Shown here: positions 7,572-16,375 of the stretch, one piece after another
How the letters are laid out: the number at the start of each line of letters is the position of its first letter
How positions within the stretch are numbered: the stretch's first letter is position 1
Source: Gemmatimonadota bacterium
Lineage (GTDB): Bacteria > Gemmatimonadota > Gemmatimonadetes > Gemmatimonadales > GWC2-71-9
Length of the DNA stretch: 64,000 nt
Assembly: GCA_003169895.1 (NCBI GenBank)
Contig: PNAE01000013.1
Location: 1 to 64,000 of the forward strand
Reading direction: 5' to 3'
Made by a program: the position numbers and the translations under genes
Notes under the pieces: generated by a model
Told to the model about the DNA's origin: nothing
Database searches by the model: none
What the model saw: only the letters and a program-made list of their open reading frames with translations

Positions 7572-7862
7572 ATGAGTGAACCCGTTTTCTTGCTTGCTCT
7601 CGCGATCGCCGCCACCACGGCGATACTGGTGGCAAGGGCAATAGCTGGGGCAATCGGCGGACGCGGAGCCTCGCGATCCGAGATGGCCCAGCTCAGCGAG
7701 CAATTGGAGCAACACGCCGCAGCGCTGGAAGATGCCGAGACTGGCTTGGCTAGTCAGTTGACTCAACTCGCAGAGATTCAGGAGCGGCTCGACTTTGCGG
7801 AGCGACTATTGGCACAAGGCCGGGATCGAACCGCGTTGGGGCCCGGGGAAGAGCGCGGATAA
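7572..7862 (+). CDS. Small membrane-anchored coiled-coil protein (PspB-like layout)
   Basis: A 96-aa protein starting at ATG 7572 (an in-frame TTG at 7554 is less likely). Residues 5-29 form one membrane helix (VFLLALAIAATTAILVARAI). The rest is a charged amphipathic coil with a heptad-like pattern (EQLEQHAAALEDAE) ending in QERLDFAERLLAQ, a tail similar in style to phage-shock PspB proteins and common small proteins of this phylum. Function is unknown; a regulatory or scaffold role at the membrane is plausible. It lies alone between gene fragments. Confidence 0.6.
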   Translation: MSEPVFLLALAIAATTAILVARAIAGAIGGRGASRSEMAQLSEQLEQHAAALEDAETGLASQLTQLAEIQERLDFAERLLAQGRDRTALGPGEERG

Positions 7863-8280
7863 GGATCTTGCGAACCCGGCAGCCCTTCAAGGCATGTCAC
7901 AGCCCCAGTTCAAGGCTCATGCCGAAGCCTTGGCTCCTCTGATCGTACCTGGCTCGCAGCGCTGGAAGGTCTTCCGCCTGGTCGAGTAGTTGTGGTTTCT
8001 ATTCGGCCGGGGTCCAGTGCGAGCGCACCAGAGACCCGCTTCCTTCCCAGGCGATCAAATGCGCCTCGGTAGATTCGTCACCGCCACCATCGACGCCTCG
8101 ATGCCGGCTCGTCATTCACCTGGCTGTCTTTCAGTGACGAAGAAGAGGCTGTACTATTGGCGGAACGCGCTCATCGCCATGGTGCGCACGCTGCCTAGCC
8201 CGCTTGCCGCTGCCGACGCGTGAGCGCAGCAGAACCGCGCCAGCTGGACTGCGCCAAAGAGTGAACGGGAGGTACGAAGC
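7863..8280. other. Intergenic stretch with protein-like but unassigned frames
   Basis: No gene is recognised. A plus-strand frame ending at 7989 has sensible composition (ends APLIVPGSQRWKVFRLVE) but no independent start. A 38-codon minus-strand frame at 7999-8115 ends STEAHLIAWEGSGSLVRSHW-TPAE and looks like the tail of a real protein. Both could be remnants, in keeping with the fragments on either side. Confidence 0.35.
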
Positions 8281-8640
8281 ATGGATAATCGAAGCCTTTT
8301 CTCTGGCCTCCAGTATCGCGGTCGCGTGCGATCTGTCCGTCGAGACTATCACGTTCTCGAAGGGGCACACCACTACGTCGTACTCTCGCCGAAAGACGAT
8401 GCCGGAGGCTATTACGCCATCGTCCACAGAGCGGCACTCAGCTACATCGCAAAGCGACTCGGCGGAAAAAAGTCGATCACGACAGCTGAAGCCTTCGAGG
8501 CGTGCAAGCGTTCGAAATACCTGACGAACCGGTTCTCCGTCCTCAACGCGTTGTACGCGTTGGTCGGCACAAAGGACGCCCGCATTTCAAAGGTCGTCGG
8601 CCACAAACTCTTCTTTGGCATCCGGAAGCGCATCGTCTAA
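8281..8640 (+). CDS. Hypothetical protein, possible integron-cassette gene
   Basis: A 119-aa basic protein (about 24 Lys/Arg) from ATG 8281 with GGGAGG 8-13 bases upstream. It has no signal peptide or membrane segment. The N-terminal half has alternating beta-type residues (YRGRVRSVRRDYHVLEGAHH) and the C-terminal half a helical, basic stretch (FEACKRSKYLTNRFSVLNAL), suggesting nucleic-acid contact. I do not recognise the family. The stop codon lies inside GTCTAAC, and an attC-like hairpin follows immediately, the arrangement of a gene cassette. Confidence 0.6.
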   Translation: MDNRSLFSGLQYRGRVRSVRRDYHVLEGAHHYVVLSPKDDAGGYYAIVHRAALSYIAKRLGGKKSITTAEAFEACKRSKYLTNRFSVLNALYALVGTKDARISKVVGHKLFFGIRKRIV

Positions 8641-8750
8641 CCAGGTGGTTATTGCAGCGGACTTCCGCTGGATAGTCTCGGCCACCTTCGGGAGCGTGCC
8701 GTCGAACGGCCCACTCGCCTCTCACCTCGCTTGAGGTCACAGCGCCTAAC
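8635..8750 (+). other. attC-like recombination site (incomplete)
   Basis: GTCTAAC (8635-8641) fits the R'' box RYYYAAC and overlaps the stop codon of the preceding gene. Inside lie nested inverted repeats: AGGTGG (8643-8648) with CCACCT (8682-8687), and CAGCGGA (8655-8661) with TCCGCTG (8664-8670), typical of attC arms. No GTTRRRY closes the structure; instead a second R''-like GCCTAAC occurs at 8744-8750. The hairpins could also act simply as a terminator. Confidence 0.4.
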
Positions 8751-8761
8751 CATTGTCCTGA

Positions 8762-10093
8762 ATGGCACATAGCACCATATTGGGCCATGGACTTCTGGCC
8801 GCGCAGTGTGATGTGATCAAGGTGACTGATGTGCAGCCGGGGTCGATCGGGGACGCAATCGGGCTCGTCCCGGACGCCGATCTCCTGACGGTCGACGGGT
8901 ATGAGCTCGATGACTTTCTCGACTGGGAGTTCCTGACGGCCGAGGAGGAGTTCAACCTCGTTTACCGGAAACCCGGGACCGCCGACGAATACGAGGTGCA
9001 CGTCGAGCGCCCCATCGACGATGCCCTCGGTGTGGCGGTGGAGCCGCCGCGAATCCGTCGGTGCGCCAACCGGTGCGACTTCTGTTTTGTGGACGGGAAT
9101 CCGGAAGGCGTCCGCGACGTGCTTTACATCCGGGACGATGACTATCGCCTCTCGTTCCGATACGGCAACTTCGCGACGCTGACCAACCTCAAGCAGCACG
9201 ACATCGACCGCATCATTCGGTATCGCCTGTCCCCGCTGTACGTGTCCGTGCACGCCACCGACCCGCAGGTGCGTCGTTGGGTGCTTCGGAACCCACAGGC
9301 TCCCGACATCCTGCCGCAATTGCGGCACTTCGCCGATCACGGCATCGAATTTCACACGCAGGTCGTCATGTCGCCCGAGGTCAACGACGGCGCTGTCCTG
9401 CAACAGACGCTGGACGATCTCTGGAACTTCGGGCCTGCCGTGCTATCGGTCTCGGTGGTTCCCGTCGGTCTCACCGAATTCAGCAAGCATCACCTGGTGC
9501 GCGAACCCACCGAAGCCGAGTGCCGCGCCGCGATCGCGCTGGTGGAACGAGCGGCCGCGCGGGCGTACGCCGCGCGCGGCGAGCCCTGGGCGCAAGGCGC
9601 CGACGAGCTCTACCTGCGCGCGGGCGCCCCATTGCCGCCGCCGTCGGCGTACGGCAGCTTCGACCAGGTCGAGAATGGCGTGGGGTCGGTTCGCTGGCTG
9701 CAGGAACAGGTTCGCGAAGGGGCCGGCGCGCTCCGCGGGTGGGCCGGACGTCGGATCGCGATCGTGACGGGCACATCGATGGGCCACCTGATGCCGATGG
9801 TGATCGCACCACTGCAGGCTGCGACCGGCGCCTCCTTCGATCTCATTCCAATCGAGAACGACCTGTTCGGACCGCGGGTGACGACAGCCGGCCTGTTGTC
9901 GGGCGCGGCGATCGCTGCGGCGCTGCGCGACCTGCGCGCGGTTGACCTCGCGTTACTGCCTGGCGAAGCCGTCAACGACGACGGACTGTTCATCGATTCG
10001 ATCAGCCTGGCTTCGGTCGCAGCCGGCGCATCCATGACGGTCCGGGCATCGAAGACATTCGTCGACGCGCTCTCCGAACCGCTGGCCGCATGA
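8762..10093 (+). CDS. DUF512 family radical SAM-like protein with PDZ domain
   Basis: A 443-aa protein of the DUF512 family commonly found beside der. A PDZ-like domain spans residues about 18-85. A C-x3-C-x2-C motif at C101, C105 and C108 (CANRCDFC) would bind a 4Fe-4S cluster, followed by the family signatures LYIRDDDYRLSF (121-132) and GNFATLTNL (135-143), then a DUF512 C-terminal domain. The reaction is not established. ATG 8762 is used; GTG 8813, at the first PDZ residue, is an alternative. It is the first gene of a coupled operon, overlapping der by 4 bases. Upstream is attC-like debris. Confidence 0.85.
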   Translation: MAHSTILGHGLLAAQCDVIKVTDVQPGSIGDAIGLVPDADLLTVDGYELDDFLDWEFLTAEEEFNLVYRKPGTADEYEVHVERPIDDALGVAVEPPRIRRCANRCDFCFVDGNPEGVRDVLYIRDDDYRLSFRYGNFATLTNLKQHDIDRIIRYRLSPLYVSVHATDPQVRRWVLRNPQAPDILPQLRHFADHGIEFHTQVVMSPEVNDGAVLQQTLDDLWNFGPAVLSVSVVPVGLTEFSKHHLVREPTEAECRAAIALVERAAARAYAARGEPWAQGADELYLRAGAPLPPPSAYGSFDQVENGVGSVRWLQEQVREGAGALRGWAGRRIAIVTGTSMGHLMPMVIAPLQAATGASFDLIPIENDLFGPRVTTAGLLSGAAIAAALRDLRAVDLALLPGEAVNDDGLFIDSISLASVAAGASMTVRASKTFVDALSEPLAA

Positions 10094-11412
10094 ACAAGCC
10101 GACCGTTGCGATCGTGGGGCGCCCGAATGTCGGTAAGTCGACGTTGTTCAACCGACTCGTTGGCGGCCGCGAGGCGATCGTGTCCGATCGCGCGGGCACG
10201 ACGCGGGACCGGCACTTCGGCGATGCTGTCTGGAATGGGCGCGAATTCTGGGTGGTCGACACCGGTGGTCTGGTGCCCGATTCCGCCGAAACGATGGACC
10301 GCGCGATCCGCACGCAGGTTGAACACGCGGTGGCCGAGGCGGACGTCGTGCTCCTCCTGGTGGATGGGGCGGACGGGCTCAATCCGATCGACGAGGACAT
10401 TGCGCTTCGCTTGCGTCGCTCGGGTCGCACGGTGATGCTGGCCGTCAACAAGCTCGACGACTTGACCAAGCACGAGGCGCGATTCGGATTCTACTGCCTC
10501 GGACTCGGTGAGCCCTGGCCGGTTTCTGCCACCGTCGGGCAGGGGAGCGGCGACCTGCTCGACGCCATCGTCCGGGCGCTTCCCGAAGCCGCTGCTGATG
10601 AGGGCACTGAGGGCATTCGCGTCGCGATCGTTGGGCGGCCCAACGTGGGCAAGTCCTCGCTGGCCAACAAGCTGCTCGGTGAAGACCGGCACGTCGTCAC
10701 CCCGATCGCCGGGACGACGCGCGATGCCATCGATTCGTCGTTGGCGTATCACGGGAAGACCATCACCTTCGTCGACACGGCGGGCCTCCGGCGCAAGGCC
10801 AAGGTCGAGGACGACGTTGAGTTCTATTCCAACATTCGCACCGAGCGCGCGCTCGGCCGCGCCGACGTCTGCCTCCTGGTGGTCGACGCGGCGATCGGAT
10901 TGGAAAACCAGGATCTCCGCATCGCGAATGCGGCATGGGATAGAGGCTGCGGATTGATCGTGGCCGTGAACAAGTGGGACCTGATTGAAGAAAAGGATAC
11001 TAACACGGCCAAGCGTGGGCAGGCCGTTCTGGTCGAAAAGGCCCCGTTCCTCGAGAGCGTGCCGTTCATCTACATATCGTCGCTTACCGGCCAGCGGGTC
11101 CAAAAGCTGCTCGACCTCGTGCTCGAGGTTGCGGAAGCACGGACGCATCGGGTTCCCACCGCCGAGGTCAACCGCGTGCTACAGGATCTGCTCGCGCGCG
11201 CAGCGCCACCGCAGAAGGAAGGCGCGGAAGTCAAGCTGCTGTACGCGACCCAGGTCGGCACCAGCCCGCCGGCGATCGCGATCGTCAGCAACCGCCCGGA
11301 GGCCGTACCGGAGTCCTACCAGCGCTACCTGATTCGCGGGTTTCGTGAAGCATGGGGCTTCACCGGGGCGCCGCTGCGCCTGAGCATTAATCGCCGAGGC
11401 AGCAAGCGGTGA
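10090..11412 (+). CDS. der: Ribosome assembly GTPase Der (EngA)
   Basis: A 440-aa double GTPase needed for maturation of the large ribosomal subunit. Two G domains are visible: P-loops GRPNVGKS at residues 10-17 and 182-189, NKLD at 120-123 and NKWD at 294-297, DTGG at 57-60 and DTAG at 229-232, followed by the KH-like C-terminal domain (to LRLSINRRGSK). Length and order are normal. ATG overlaps the stop of the DUF512 gene (ATGA), and the end overlaps plsY by 4 bases, so translation is coupled. Confidence 0.97.
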   Translation: MNKPTVAIVGRPNVGKSTLFNRLVGGREAIVSDRAGTTRDRHFGDAVWNGREFWVVDTGGLVPDSAETMDRAIRTQVEHAVAEADVVLLLVDGADGLNPIDEDIALRLRRSGRTVMLAVNKLDDLTKHEARFGFYCLGLGEPWPVSATVGQGSGDLLDAIVRALPEAAADEGTEGIRVAIVGRPNVGKSSLANKLLGEDRHVVTPIAGTTRDAIDSSLAYHGKTITFVDTAGLRRKAKVEDDVEFYSNIRTERALGRADVCLLVVDAAIGLENQDLRIANAAWDRGCGLIVAVNKWDLIEEKDTNTAKRGQAVLVEKAPFLESVPFIYISSLTGQRVQKLLDLVLEVAEARTHRVPTAEVNRVLQDLLARAAPPQKEGAEVKLLYATQVGTSPPAIAIVSNRPEAVPESYQRYLIRGFREAWGFTGAPLRLSINRRGSKR

Positions 11413-12035
11413 CGGCGGTGCTGGCCGTCGCCGCGGTCGGGTGCTACTTGCTCGGCTCCATTCCGACCTCCTATCTCGTGGTCAAGGCGGTCACGGGTGC
11501 GGACCTGCGAACTCTCGGCAGCGGCAACCTGGGGGCCACCAACCTCTACCGTGTCCTCGGGTGGAAGTTCGCCGTCCCGGTCGGCATGTTCGACACGGTG
11601 AAGGGCGCGGTCCCGGTCGCCGTCATCGGGCCGTGGGCAGGTACTGGCCTGGTTGGCGCGTTGCTGTTCGGCGTGCTCGCCGTGATCGGACATGTCTTCC
11701 CGGTGTTCATGAGGTTCAAGGGCGGCAAGGGCGTGGCCACCGCCGCGGGCGTCGTGCTGGGCCTGGCGCCCGGAGCGTTCGCCGCATCGCTGGCCGTGTG
11801 GGGGCTCGTCTTGACGCTATCAGGCTATGTCTCCCTCGCGAGCATCGTGGCAGCGGTGGTGCTGCCCGGGGCGACCTGGTTGCTGCAGCCGACCCGACGC
11901 GGCATGGTACTGTGGTTCGCCGCCCTCGCCGTCGCGATCATCTGGCTGCATCGCGCCAACATCGCGCGCCTGCTGCACGGTACGGAGCTCCGTTTTGGCC
12001 GTCACACAACGACCGCGCCACGAGAAACGCCGTGA
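11409..12035 (+). CDS. plsY: Acyl-phosphate glycerol-3-phosphate acyltransferase PlsY
   Basis: A 208-aa inner-membrane enzyme transferring an acyl group from acyl-phosphate to glycerol-3-phosphate, the first step of phospholipid synthesis. It has about five membrane helices and the family motifs LGSGNLGATN (36-45) and FKGGKGVAT. The GTG start at 11409 overlaps the der stop (GTGA). The gene lies directly before gpsA, which makes its substrate, so the operon joins glycerophospholipid entry with Der. Confidence 0.95.
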   Translation: MTAVLAVAAVGCYLLGSIPTSYLVVKAVTGADLRTLGSGNLGATNLYRVLGWKFAVPVGMFDTVKGAVPVAVIGPWAGTGLVGALLFGVLAVIGHVFPVFMRFKGGKGVATAAGVVLGLAPGAFAASLAVWGLVLTLSGYVSLASIVAAVVLPGATWLLQPTRRGMVLWFAALAVAIIWLHRANIARLLHGTELRFGRHTTTAPRETP

Positions 12036-13030
12036 CGGATGTCGCCGTTCTTGGTGCCGGGAGCTGGGGCACGGTGCTCGCAAACCTGCTCGCGAACAAA
12101 GGCGTCAACGTCCGTCTTTGGGCCTACGAGGCGGATGTTGCAGACTCGATCACCGATCGGCACGAAAATCCGCTGTTTCTCCCCGGCGTGAAACTCGCGA
12201 CGACATTGCGAGCGAGCAACGATATCACGACCGTGGTACGTGGCGCCCCGGTGATCTGTGCGGTGGTTCCCAGCCATGTCTTCCGCGCGGTGCTCACCGC
12301 CATCGCCCCGCACGTGAGCGCAGGCACGCGCCTGGTCTGCGCCACCAAGGGGATCGAGACCGAGACGCTGAAGCTCATGGGCGGCGTGGCGGCGGAAGCG
12401 TTGCCTCAAGCAGTGTTTGTCGCGCTTTCCGGACCGAGCTTTGCTGAGGAAGTCCAGACCGGACAGCCGACGGCGGTCGTCGCCGCGTCCTCCGATGCCG
12501 CGGCGGCCAGCGCAACCCAGCGCCTGTTCTCGACGCCGAGTTTCCGCGTCTACACCAGCGACGATTGCATCGGCGTCACGCTTGGCGGGTCACTGAAAAA
12601 CACCATTGCCATCGCCGCCGGGATCCTCGAGGGCCTCGGGCTGGGCAACAACCCGCGCGCCGCGCTGCTGACGAGGGGTCTCGCCGAGATCGCCCGGCTG
12701 GGCGAAGCCCTCGGGGCTCGGGCGGCGACGTTCGCCGGACTGGCGGGAATGGGCGACTTGATCCTGACCTGCACGGGCACGCTCTCGCGCAACCGGCAGC
12801 TTGGCGTAGCGTTGGCGGGTGGGACCACCCTCACCGAATATCAGGCGACTCACCGCACGGTGGTCGAAGGTGTCAACACCGCCCTGGCGGCATCGCGCCT
12901 CGCCGCTCGCCACGGGGTCGACATGCCGATCACACGACACGTGGCGGCCGTGCTGTTTGACGGCGCATCACCCCGTGAGTCGATTCAGGCACTCATGGAA
13001 CGCACCCTCAAGGCGGAACAATGGGGATGA
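12032..13030 (+). CDS. gpsA: NAD(P)-dependent glycerol-3-phosphate dehydrogenase
   Basis: A 332-aa cytoplasmic enzyme reducing dihydroxyacetone phosphate to sn-glycerol-3-phosphate. The nucleotide-binding GAGSWG is at 8-13, the catalytic Lys is K189 in GGSLKN, and AGLAGMGDLILTC and RNRQLG are present. The frame is open far upstream, but GTG 12032 is chosen because it overlaps the plsY stop (GTGA) and begins at the Rossmann strand. The 3' end overlaps the next gene by 10 bases. Confidence 0.95.
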   Translation: MTDVAVLGAGSWGTVLANLLANKGVNVRLWAYEADVADSITDRHENPLFLPGVKLATTLRASNDITTVVRGAPVICAVVPSHVFRAVLTAIAPHVSAGTRLVCATKGIETETLKLMGGVAAEALPQAVFVALSGPSFAEEVQTGQPTAVVAASSDAAAASATQRLFSTPSFRVYTSDDCIGVTLGGSLKNTIAIAAGILEGLGLGNNPRAALLTRGLAEIARLGEALGARAATFAGLAGMGDLILTCTGTLSRNRQLGVALAGGTTLTEYQATHRTVVEGVNTALAASRLAARHGVDMPITRHVAAVLFDGASPRESIQALMERTLKAEQWG

Positions 13031-13470
13031 CGGTACCGAACCCGATTCAGCAATTCTTCTCGATCGGCGAGGTCTGCACGCTCACCGACCTCAAGCCGCA
13101 CGTGCTCCGGTACTGGGAGAGCCAGTTCCGTTTTCTGAATCCGGCCAAGAACCGATCGGGCAACCGGGTCTACAAGGCGCGTGAGGTCGAGCTGATCATG
13201 CTCGTCAAGCACCTGCTGTATACGGACAAGTTCACCATCGACGGTGCGCGACAACGCCTCGATCAGTACCGGCGAACCGGCGAACTCAAGACGGCGGCGA
13301 AGCAGGCGATGCGCTATGAGACTGTGCGAGACGTGCTACGATCGCTGGCGGATGTACTGACGGTGTTGAATGGCGGAGAGCTGGCGGCGCCAGCCATGCG
13401 GGATGAGGGCCAACCCAGGCCGAAGGGGTCGAAGGCTGGCCCGGGCGGCGAGCAGCTGACACTGGCCTGA
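13021..13470 (+). CDS. MerR-family transcriptional regulator
   Basis: A 149-aa DNA-binding protein. Residues about 12-80 form a winged helix of the MerR type (FSIGEVCTLTDLKPHVLRYW, NRSGNRVYKAREVELI). No effector domain or cysteine pair is seen after it, only a short helix and a low-complexity tail, as in the small MerR-like proteins that often accompany cell-division or lipid genes in this group. The start at 13021 lies inside the end of gpsA (ATG 13027 is an alternative), so it is co-translated with the lipid genes. Confidence 0.8.
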   Translation: MGMTVPNPIQQFFSIGEVCTLTDLKPHVLRYWESQFRFLNPAKNRSGNRVYKAREVELIMLVKHLLYTDKFTIDGARQRLDQYRRTGELKTAAKQAMRYETVRDVLRSLADVLTVLNGGELAAPAMRDEGQPRPKGSKAGPGGEQLTLA

Positions 13471-13491
13471 GATCGTTCCGACCGCGCGCCG

Positions 13492-14484
13492 CTATGTCGG
13501 GCTCCGTCCCGCTGGCTCCCCTCCAGCCAGCAGCAACGCTGACAATCCGATCGCCATCCAGGCCAGCTCGCGAACGCGGCTGAGCAGCGCTGCGGATGTT
13601 CCCAGCTTGGGATCGAGTCCGAGCCAGGCAAACACCACGAAGGCACCCCCTTCCTTGGACCCCATCTCGAAGGGCAGAAAGAACAGCAGGTTCGTGAACA
13701 ACGACGAGATGTTGGCGACGACGAACGCCTTCGGAAAGTCAAACCCGAGGCCGAGTGCATAGAAGATGATGGTGTATTCGAGGGTCGAGAGCATCCGGCC
13801 GCCCAGTTCGGTGGCGAGGGCCCACTTGAACTTGCCCGGCGCCGCATGGATGGCAGTCAACTCGTCGTCGAGTTCCTTTAGTCGTCCGCGATTCTCCTCC
13901 AGGCGCCGCGCCAGCCGGCGCAGCGGCCTGAGCCTCCCCAGCAACGCAACGCCGCGCTCGAAGATGCCATCCCGGTGCTGCGACAGGAGGAAGGCGGCCG
14001 CGCCGGCGAAAGCCAGTGCCGAGACGCCGAGAATGATGAAAATCGGGAGCGTGTGAGGCAGCAGGATCGCGGCTGGAATGACCGCGCTCAGAAAGACGAT
14101 GATATGCGAGATCGCGTGCAGAAACCGAAACCCCACGACCGATCCCACCGCGCGATGCTTGCCGAGCAAGGGAGTCGCACCGCTCACCTTGAGGGGTTCG
14201 CCACCGAGCGAGAACACCGGCGTCGCATAGTTCATTGCGAAGGAGCTGATCGACAGGAGGTACGCGCGCCAGAACGTGAAGCGGGCCGGGCGTCGCGGGA
14301 TCAGCAACTGCCATGCGCGCGCGTTGCAGGCATACACCAGGGCCCAGAGGGCGATGAGCGGTCCGACGACCCACAGCGAATCACGCAGCGTGTGCCACAG
14401 CATGGCCGGACCGCTGTGGACAATCAGGATCGCCAGCACCGTCGCGCCAAGCACGAACGCGCCGATGCGGACGAACCTGTTCAT
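13492..14484 (-). CDS. UPF0104/LPG-synthase-type membrane protein (flippase-like)
   Basis: A 330-aa polytopic membrane protein with about eight hydrophobic helices, of the UPF0104 (YbhN / lysylphosphatidylglycerol synthase transmembrane) type. Recognisable elements are ARAWQLLIPRRPARFTFWRAY near residues 51-71, NYATPVFSLGGEPLK near 84-98 and PFEMGSKEGGAFVVF near 270-284. The soluble aminoacyltransferase half of MprF is absent. It is the last gene of a seven-gene coupled operon and overlaps the oxidoreductase by 4 bases. A role in translocating the lipid made by the operon is inferred from position and from the flippase role of MprF relatives. Confidence 0.75.
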   Translation of the reverse strand: MNRFVRIGAFVLGATVLAILIVHSGPAMLWHTLRDSLWVVGPLIALWALVYACNARAWQLLIPRRPARFTFWRAYLLSISSFAMNYATPVFSLGGEPLKVSGATPLLGKHRAVGSVVGFRFLHAISHIIVFLSAVIPAAILLPHTLPIFIILGVSALAFAGAAAFLLSQHRDGIFERGVALLGRLRPLRRLARRLEENRGRLKELDDELTAIHAAPGKFKWALATELGGRMLSTLEYTIIFYALGLGFDFPKAFVVANISSLFTNLLFFLPFEMGSKEGGAFVVFAWLGLDPKLGTSAALLSRVRELAWMAIGLSALLLAGGEPAGRSPT

Positions 14485-15488
14485 CCCAGCCGGACCCGGC
14501 AGCCTTCAGCCGCGGAGTGGTAGGCCGCTTCCAGCAGCGTAGCGACTTGCTCGATCTCGACCAAGCCGGCCTCGCCGTCGGCCTGGTCGATCGCATCCGC
14601 GAATTGGCCGAGAAGGCGGCTCATCCATCCAGCATACTCCCGTTTGTCCAGTTGCGCACTAAAATCGACCGCATCGACCGTCCCATCTCGCCTGGTCAAG
14701 CGGAGAACGCCGCCCACCCATTCGACCATGCCCTGGTCGCCGATGAAGCGGATCCGGTTCTCCCGCTGCTGCCCGGCCCAGGTCAGCGTCAGCGTCGCGG
14801 CGCGGTCGCCGTAATCGAGCAGGAGGTGGGCGGTATCCTCAACGTCATAGCTGCTGTGCCCGAGGCGGGAGAGGTGTGCCTGGATGGAGACCGGCATCCC
14901 GCCGACGTCGAGCAACAAGTACAGCAGGTGCGTGCCATGATCGAGCAGTACCCCGCCGAGGCTGTCGGCCTTGCGGGCGCGCCATGGCAGTCCATCGAGC
15001 GCCGCGCCGCGATCGGCCTCAGGCCGGTATACGTGGAATTCCGCCAGGTGCCAGCGGCCGATGGCGCCGGTGTCGAGCCAGCGACGCATCGCCATCCACG
15101 CGGGATTCTGGCGGTACTGATGGCAAGGAAACAGGACCCGGCCCGCCGCACGCGCGGCGCCCGCAAGATCGCGCGCTTCGGCCGCCGTGACCGCCACCGG
15201 TTTCTCGCAGAATACGTGCAGGCCGCGCGCAAGCGAATCGAGCACTAGCCGGCGATGCGTGGCAGTAGGAGTGCAGATATCGACGAACTCGATCGTGCGG
15301 CCCGTGCCGGCCGCGTCAAGGGACGGGAATACCGGAACATCGCCGAGATCGGGCGGGGGAATGCGTGAATCGACGGCAGCGACGATGCGCAATCTGGCGG
15401 CGAGGTGGTCGTCGTGCAGATAAGCCGGCAGATGGGCCAAGCGCGCAACGCCGCCTGCACCCACCAGCACACCGGCGCGCGCTGCCAC
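14481..15488 (-). CDS. Gfo/Idh/MocA-family NAD(P)-dependent oxidoreductase
   Basis: A 335-aa cytoplasmic dehydrogenase. The N-terminal Rossmann domain has VGAGGVARLAHLPAYL (8-23), followed by the family hallmark CEKPVAV near residues 94-100, and the C-terminal domain has GGVLLDHGTHLL with the conserved HG pair. Substrates of this family are sugars, inositols or polyols and their acids. It is sixth in the coupled operon (1-base overlap with the CDP-alcohol gene, 4-base with the next). In this context it probably oxidises a polyol or sugar so that the aminotransferase can act; this is inference. Confidence 0.8.
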   Translation of the reverse strand: MAARAGVLVGAGGVARLAHLPAYLHDDHLAARLRIVAAVDSRIPPPDLGDVPVFPSLDAAGTGRTIEFVDICTPTATHRRLVLDSLARGLHVFCEKPVAVTAAEARDLAGAARAAGRVLFPCHQYRQNPAWMAMRRWLDTGAIGRWHLAEFHVYRPEADRGAALDGLPWRARKADSLGGVLLDHGTHLLYLLLDVGGMPVSIQAHLSRLGHSSYDVEDTAHLLLDYGDRAATLTLTWAGQQRENRIRFIGDQGMVEWVGGVLRLTRRDGTVDAVDFSAQLDKREYAGWMSRLLGQFADAIDQADGEAGLVEIEQVATLLEAAYHSAAEGCRVRLG

Positions 15489-16375
15489 TACGCCGCCTCA
15501 GCCAGCCGCGGCGATCCTTGATCGAGAAGTGCGGCGGCGTGCCGTTCGTGAACCAGCAGTATCATGCCGAGAACCATCGACATCGGTACCAGCGTGATCC
15601 AGAAGTACGCGATGGGATGACCCGAGATGACCGTGACGCCGATAAGGGCCCAGCGAATGTTCTGTCCGATCCAGGCGCACTGGCGCACTACCGTCCGCTG
15701 GGAACCTGTCCAGGCTTCGCGAACGCTGCCGACCTGGTTGGTTGCGCGGAGCCGGCGCACCAGTTCGAGGGAACGTGGTACCATCGTACCGTTGCTGGTC
15801 AGGTAGTTGCGATAAAAGCGGACGAGGCGTGCCTGAAAGGCGCTGTGTGTCGGGATGGTCCCCATATCCTCCGCCAGCGCGAATTCGCCGGTACCCTCGG
15901 CGAGGTAGAGATACAGCTGGCGGATGTAGTCCACGCCGCCGGCCTGCTTGGCGTGGGCGATGCCGGCCGCGAACCCGAGCGGGATGACAAACCACCACGC
16001 GGCGCCGCCGACGATCAGGCGGGCCATGAGGTGAAACGAGAGGTTGCCGAACCGGGCTGCGTCGGCGATGCCGTCGAGCGTCTTGCCGATCCGCGTCGAC
16101 GTGCCGCGCATCCGCGCGAGCTGCCCGTCGGCGCTGTCGAAAATGTCCGAGACGACCAACAGTGCCACGCCGAGCGCATTGAGCGGGACGTTGTTGTAGA
16201 AGCAGAGGTGCCCGCCGACCAGGCCGACGACCAACGCCATGATGGTCACATGGTCGGCCGTCATCGTCGTCCGGTAGCAGGCGCGTGCAATGCGCAGGCC
16301 GATCGGACGGAAGATCCAGGTGTCGGTCCACTCCTCTACTGCGGCACCCTTGTCAAACGATGCGTTCGCTGGCAT
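15488..16375 (-). CDS. CDP-alcohol phosphatidyltransferase family protein
   Basis: A 295-aa integral membrane enzyme. The CDP-alcohol signature D-x2-D-G-x2-A-R-x8-G-x3-D-x3-D is complete in DSADGQLARMRG followed by GKTLDGIAD (near residues 80-105). About six membrane helices follow. The family joins a CDP-activated alcohol to a second alcohol, making phospholipids or di-polyol phosphates. It overlaps the aminotransferase by 23 bases. With a nucleotidyltransferase three genes upstream that could make the CDP- or NDP-activated head group, this looks like the condensing enzyme of a dedicated lipid pathway. The acceptor cannot be read from sequence. Confidence 0.85.
   Translation of the reverse strand: MPANASFDKGAAVEEWTDTWIFRPIGLRIARACYRTTMTADHVTIMALVVGLVGGHLCFYNNVPLNALGVALLVVSDIFDSADGQLARMRGTSTRIGKTLDGIADAARFGNLSFHLMARLIVGGAAWWFVIPLGFAAGIAHAKQAGGVDYIRQLYLYLAEGTGEFALAEDMGTIPTHSAFQARLVRFYRNYLTSNGTMVPRSLELVRRLRATNQVGSVREAWTGSQRTVVRQCAWIGQNIRWALIGVTVISGHPIAYFWITLVPMSMVLGMILLVHERHAAALLDQGSPRLAEAA

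Noticed and set aside
11441-12031. Long N-terminal extension of the gpsA frame
   Set aside because: The extension is an out-of-frame translation of plsY; GTG 12032 at the plsY stop gives the normal GpsA start. The same reasoning removes extensions of kdsA, kdsC, kdsD, dapF, tssK, tssF, tssG and clpV.
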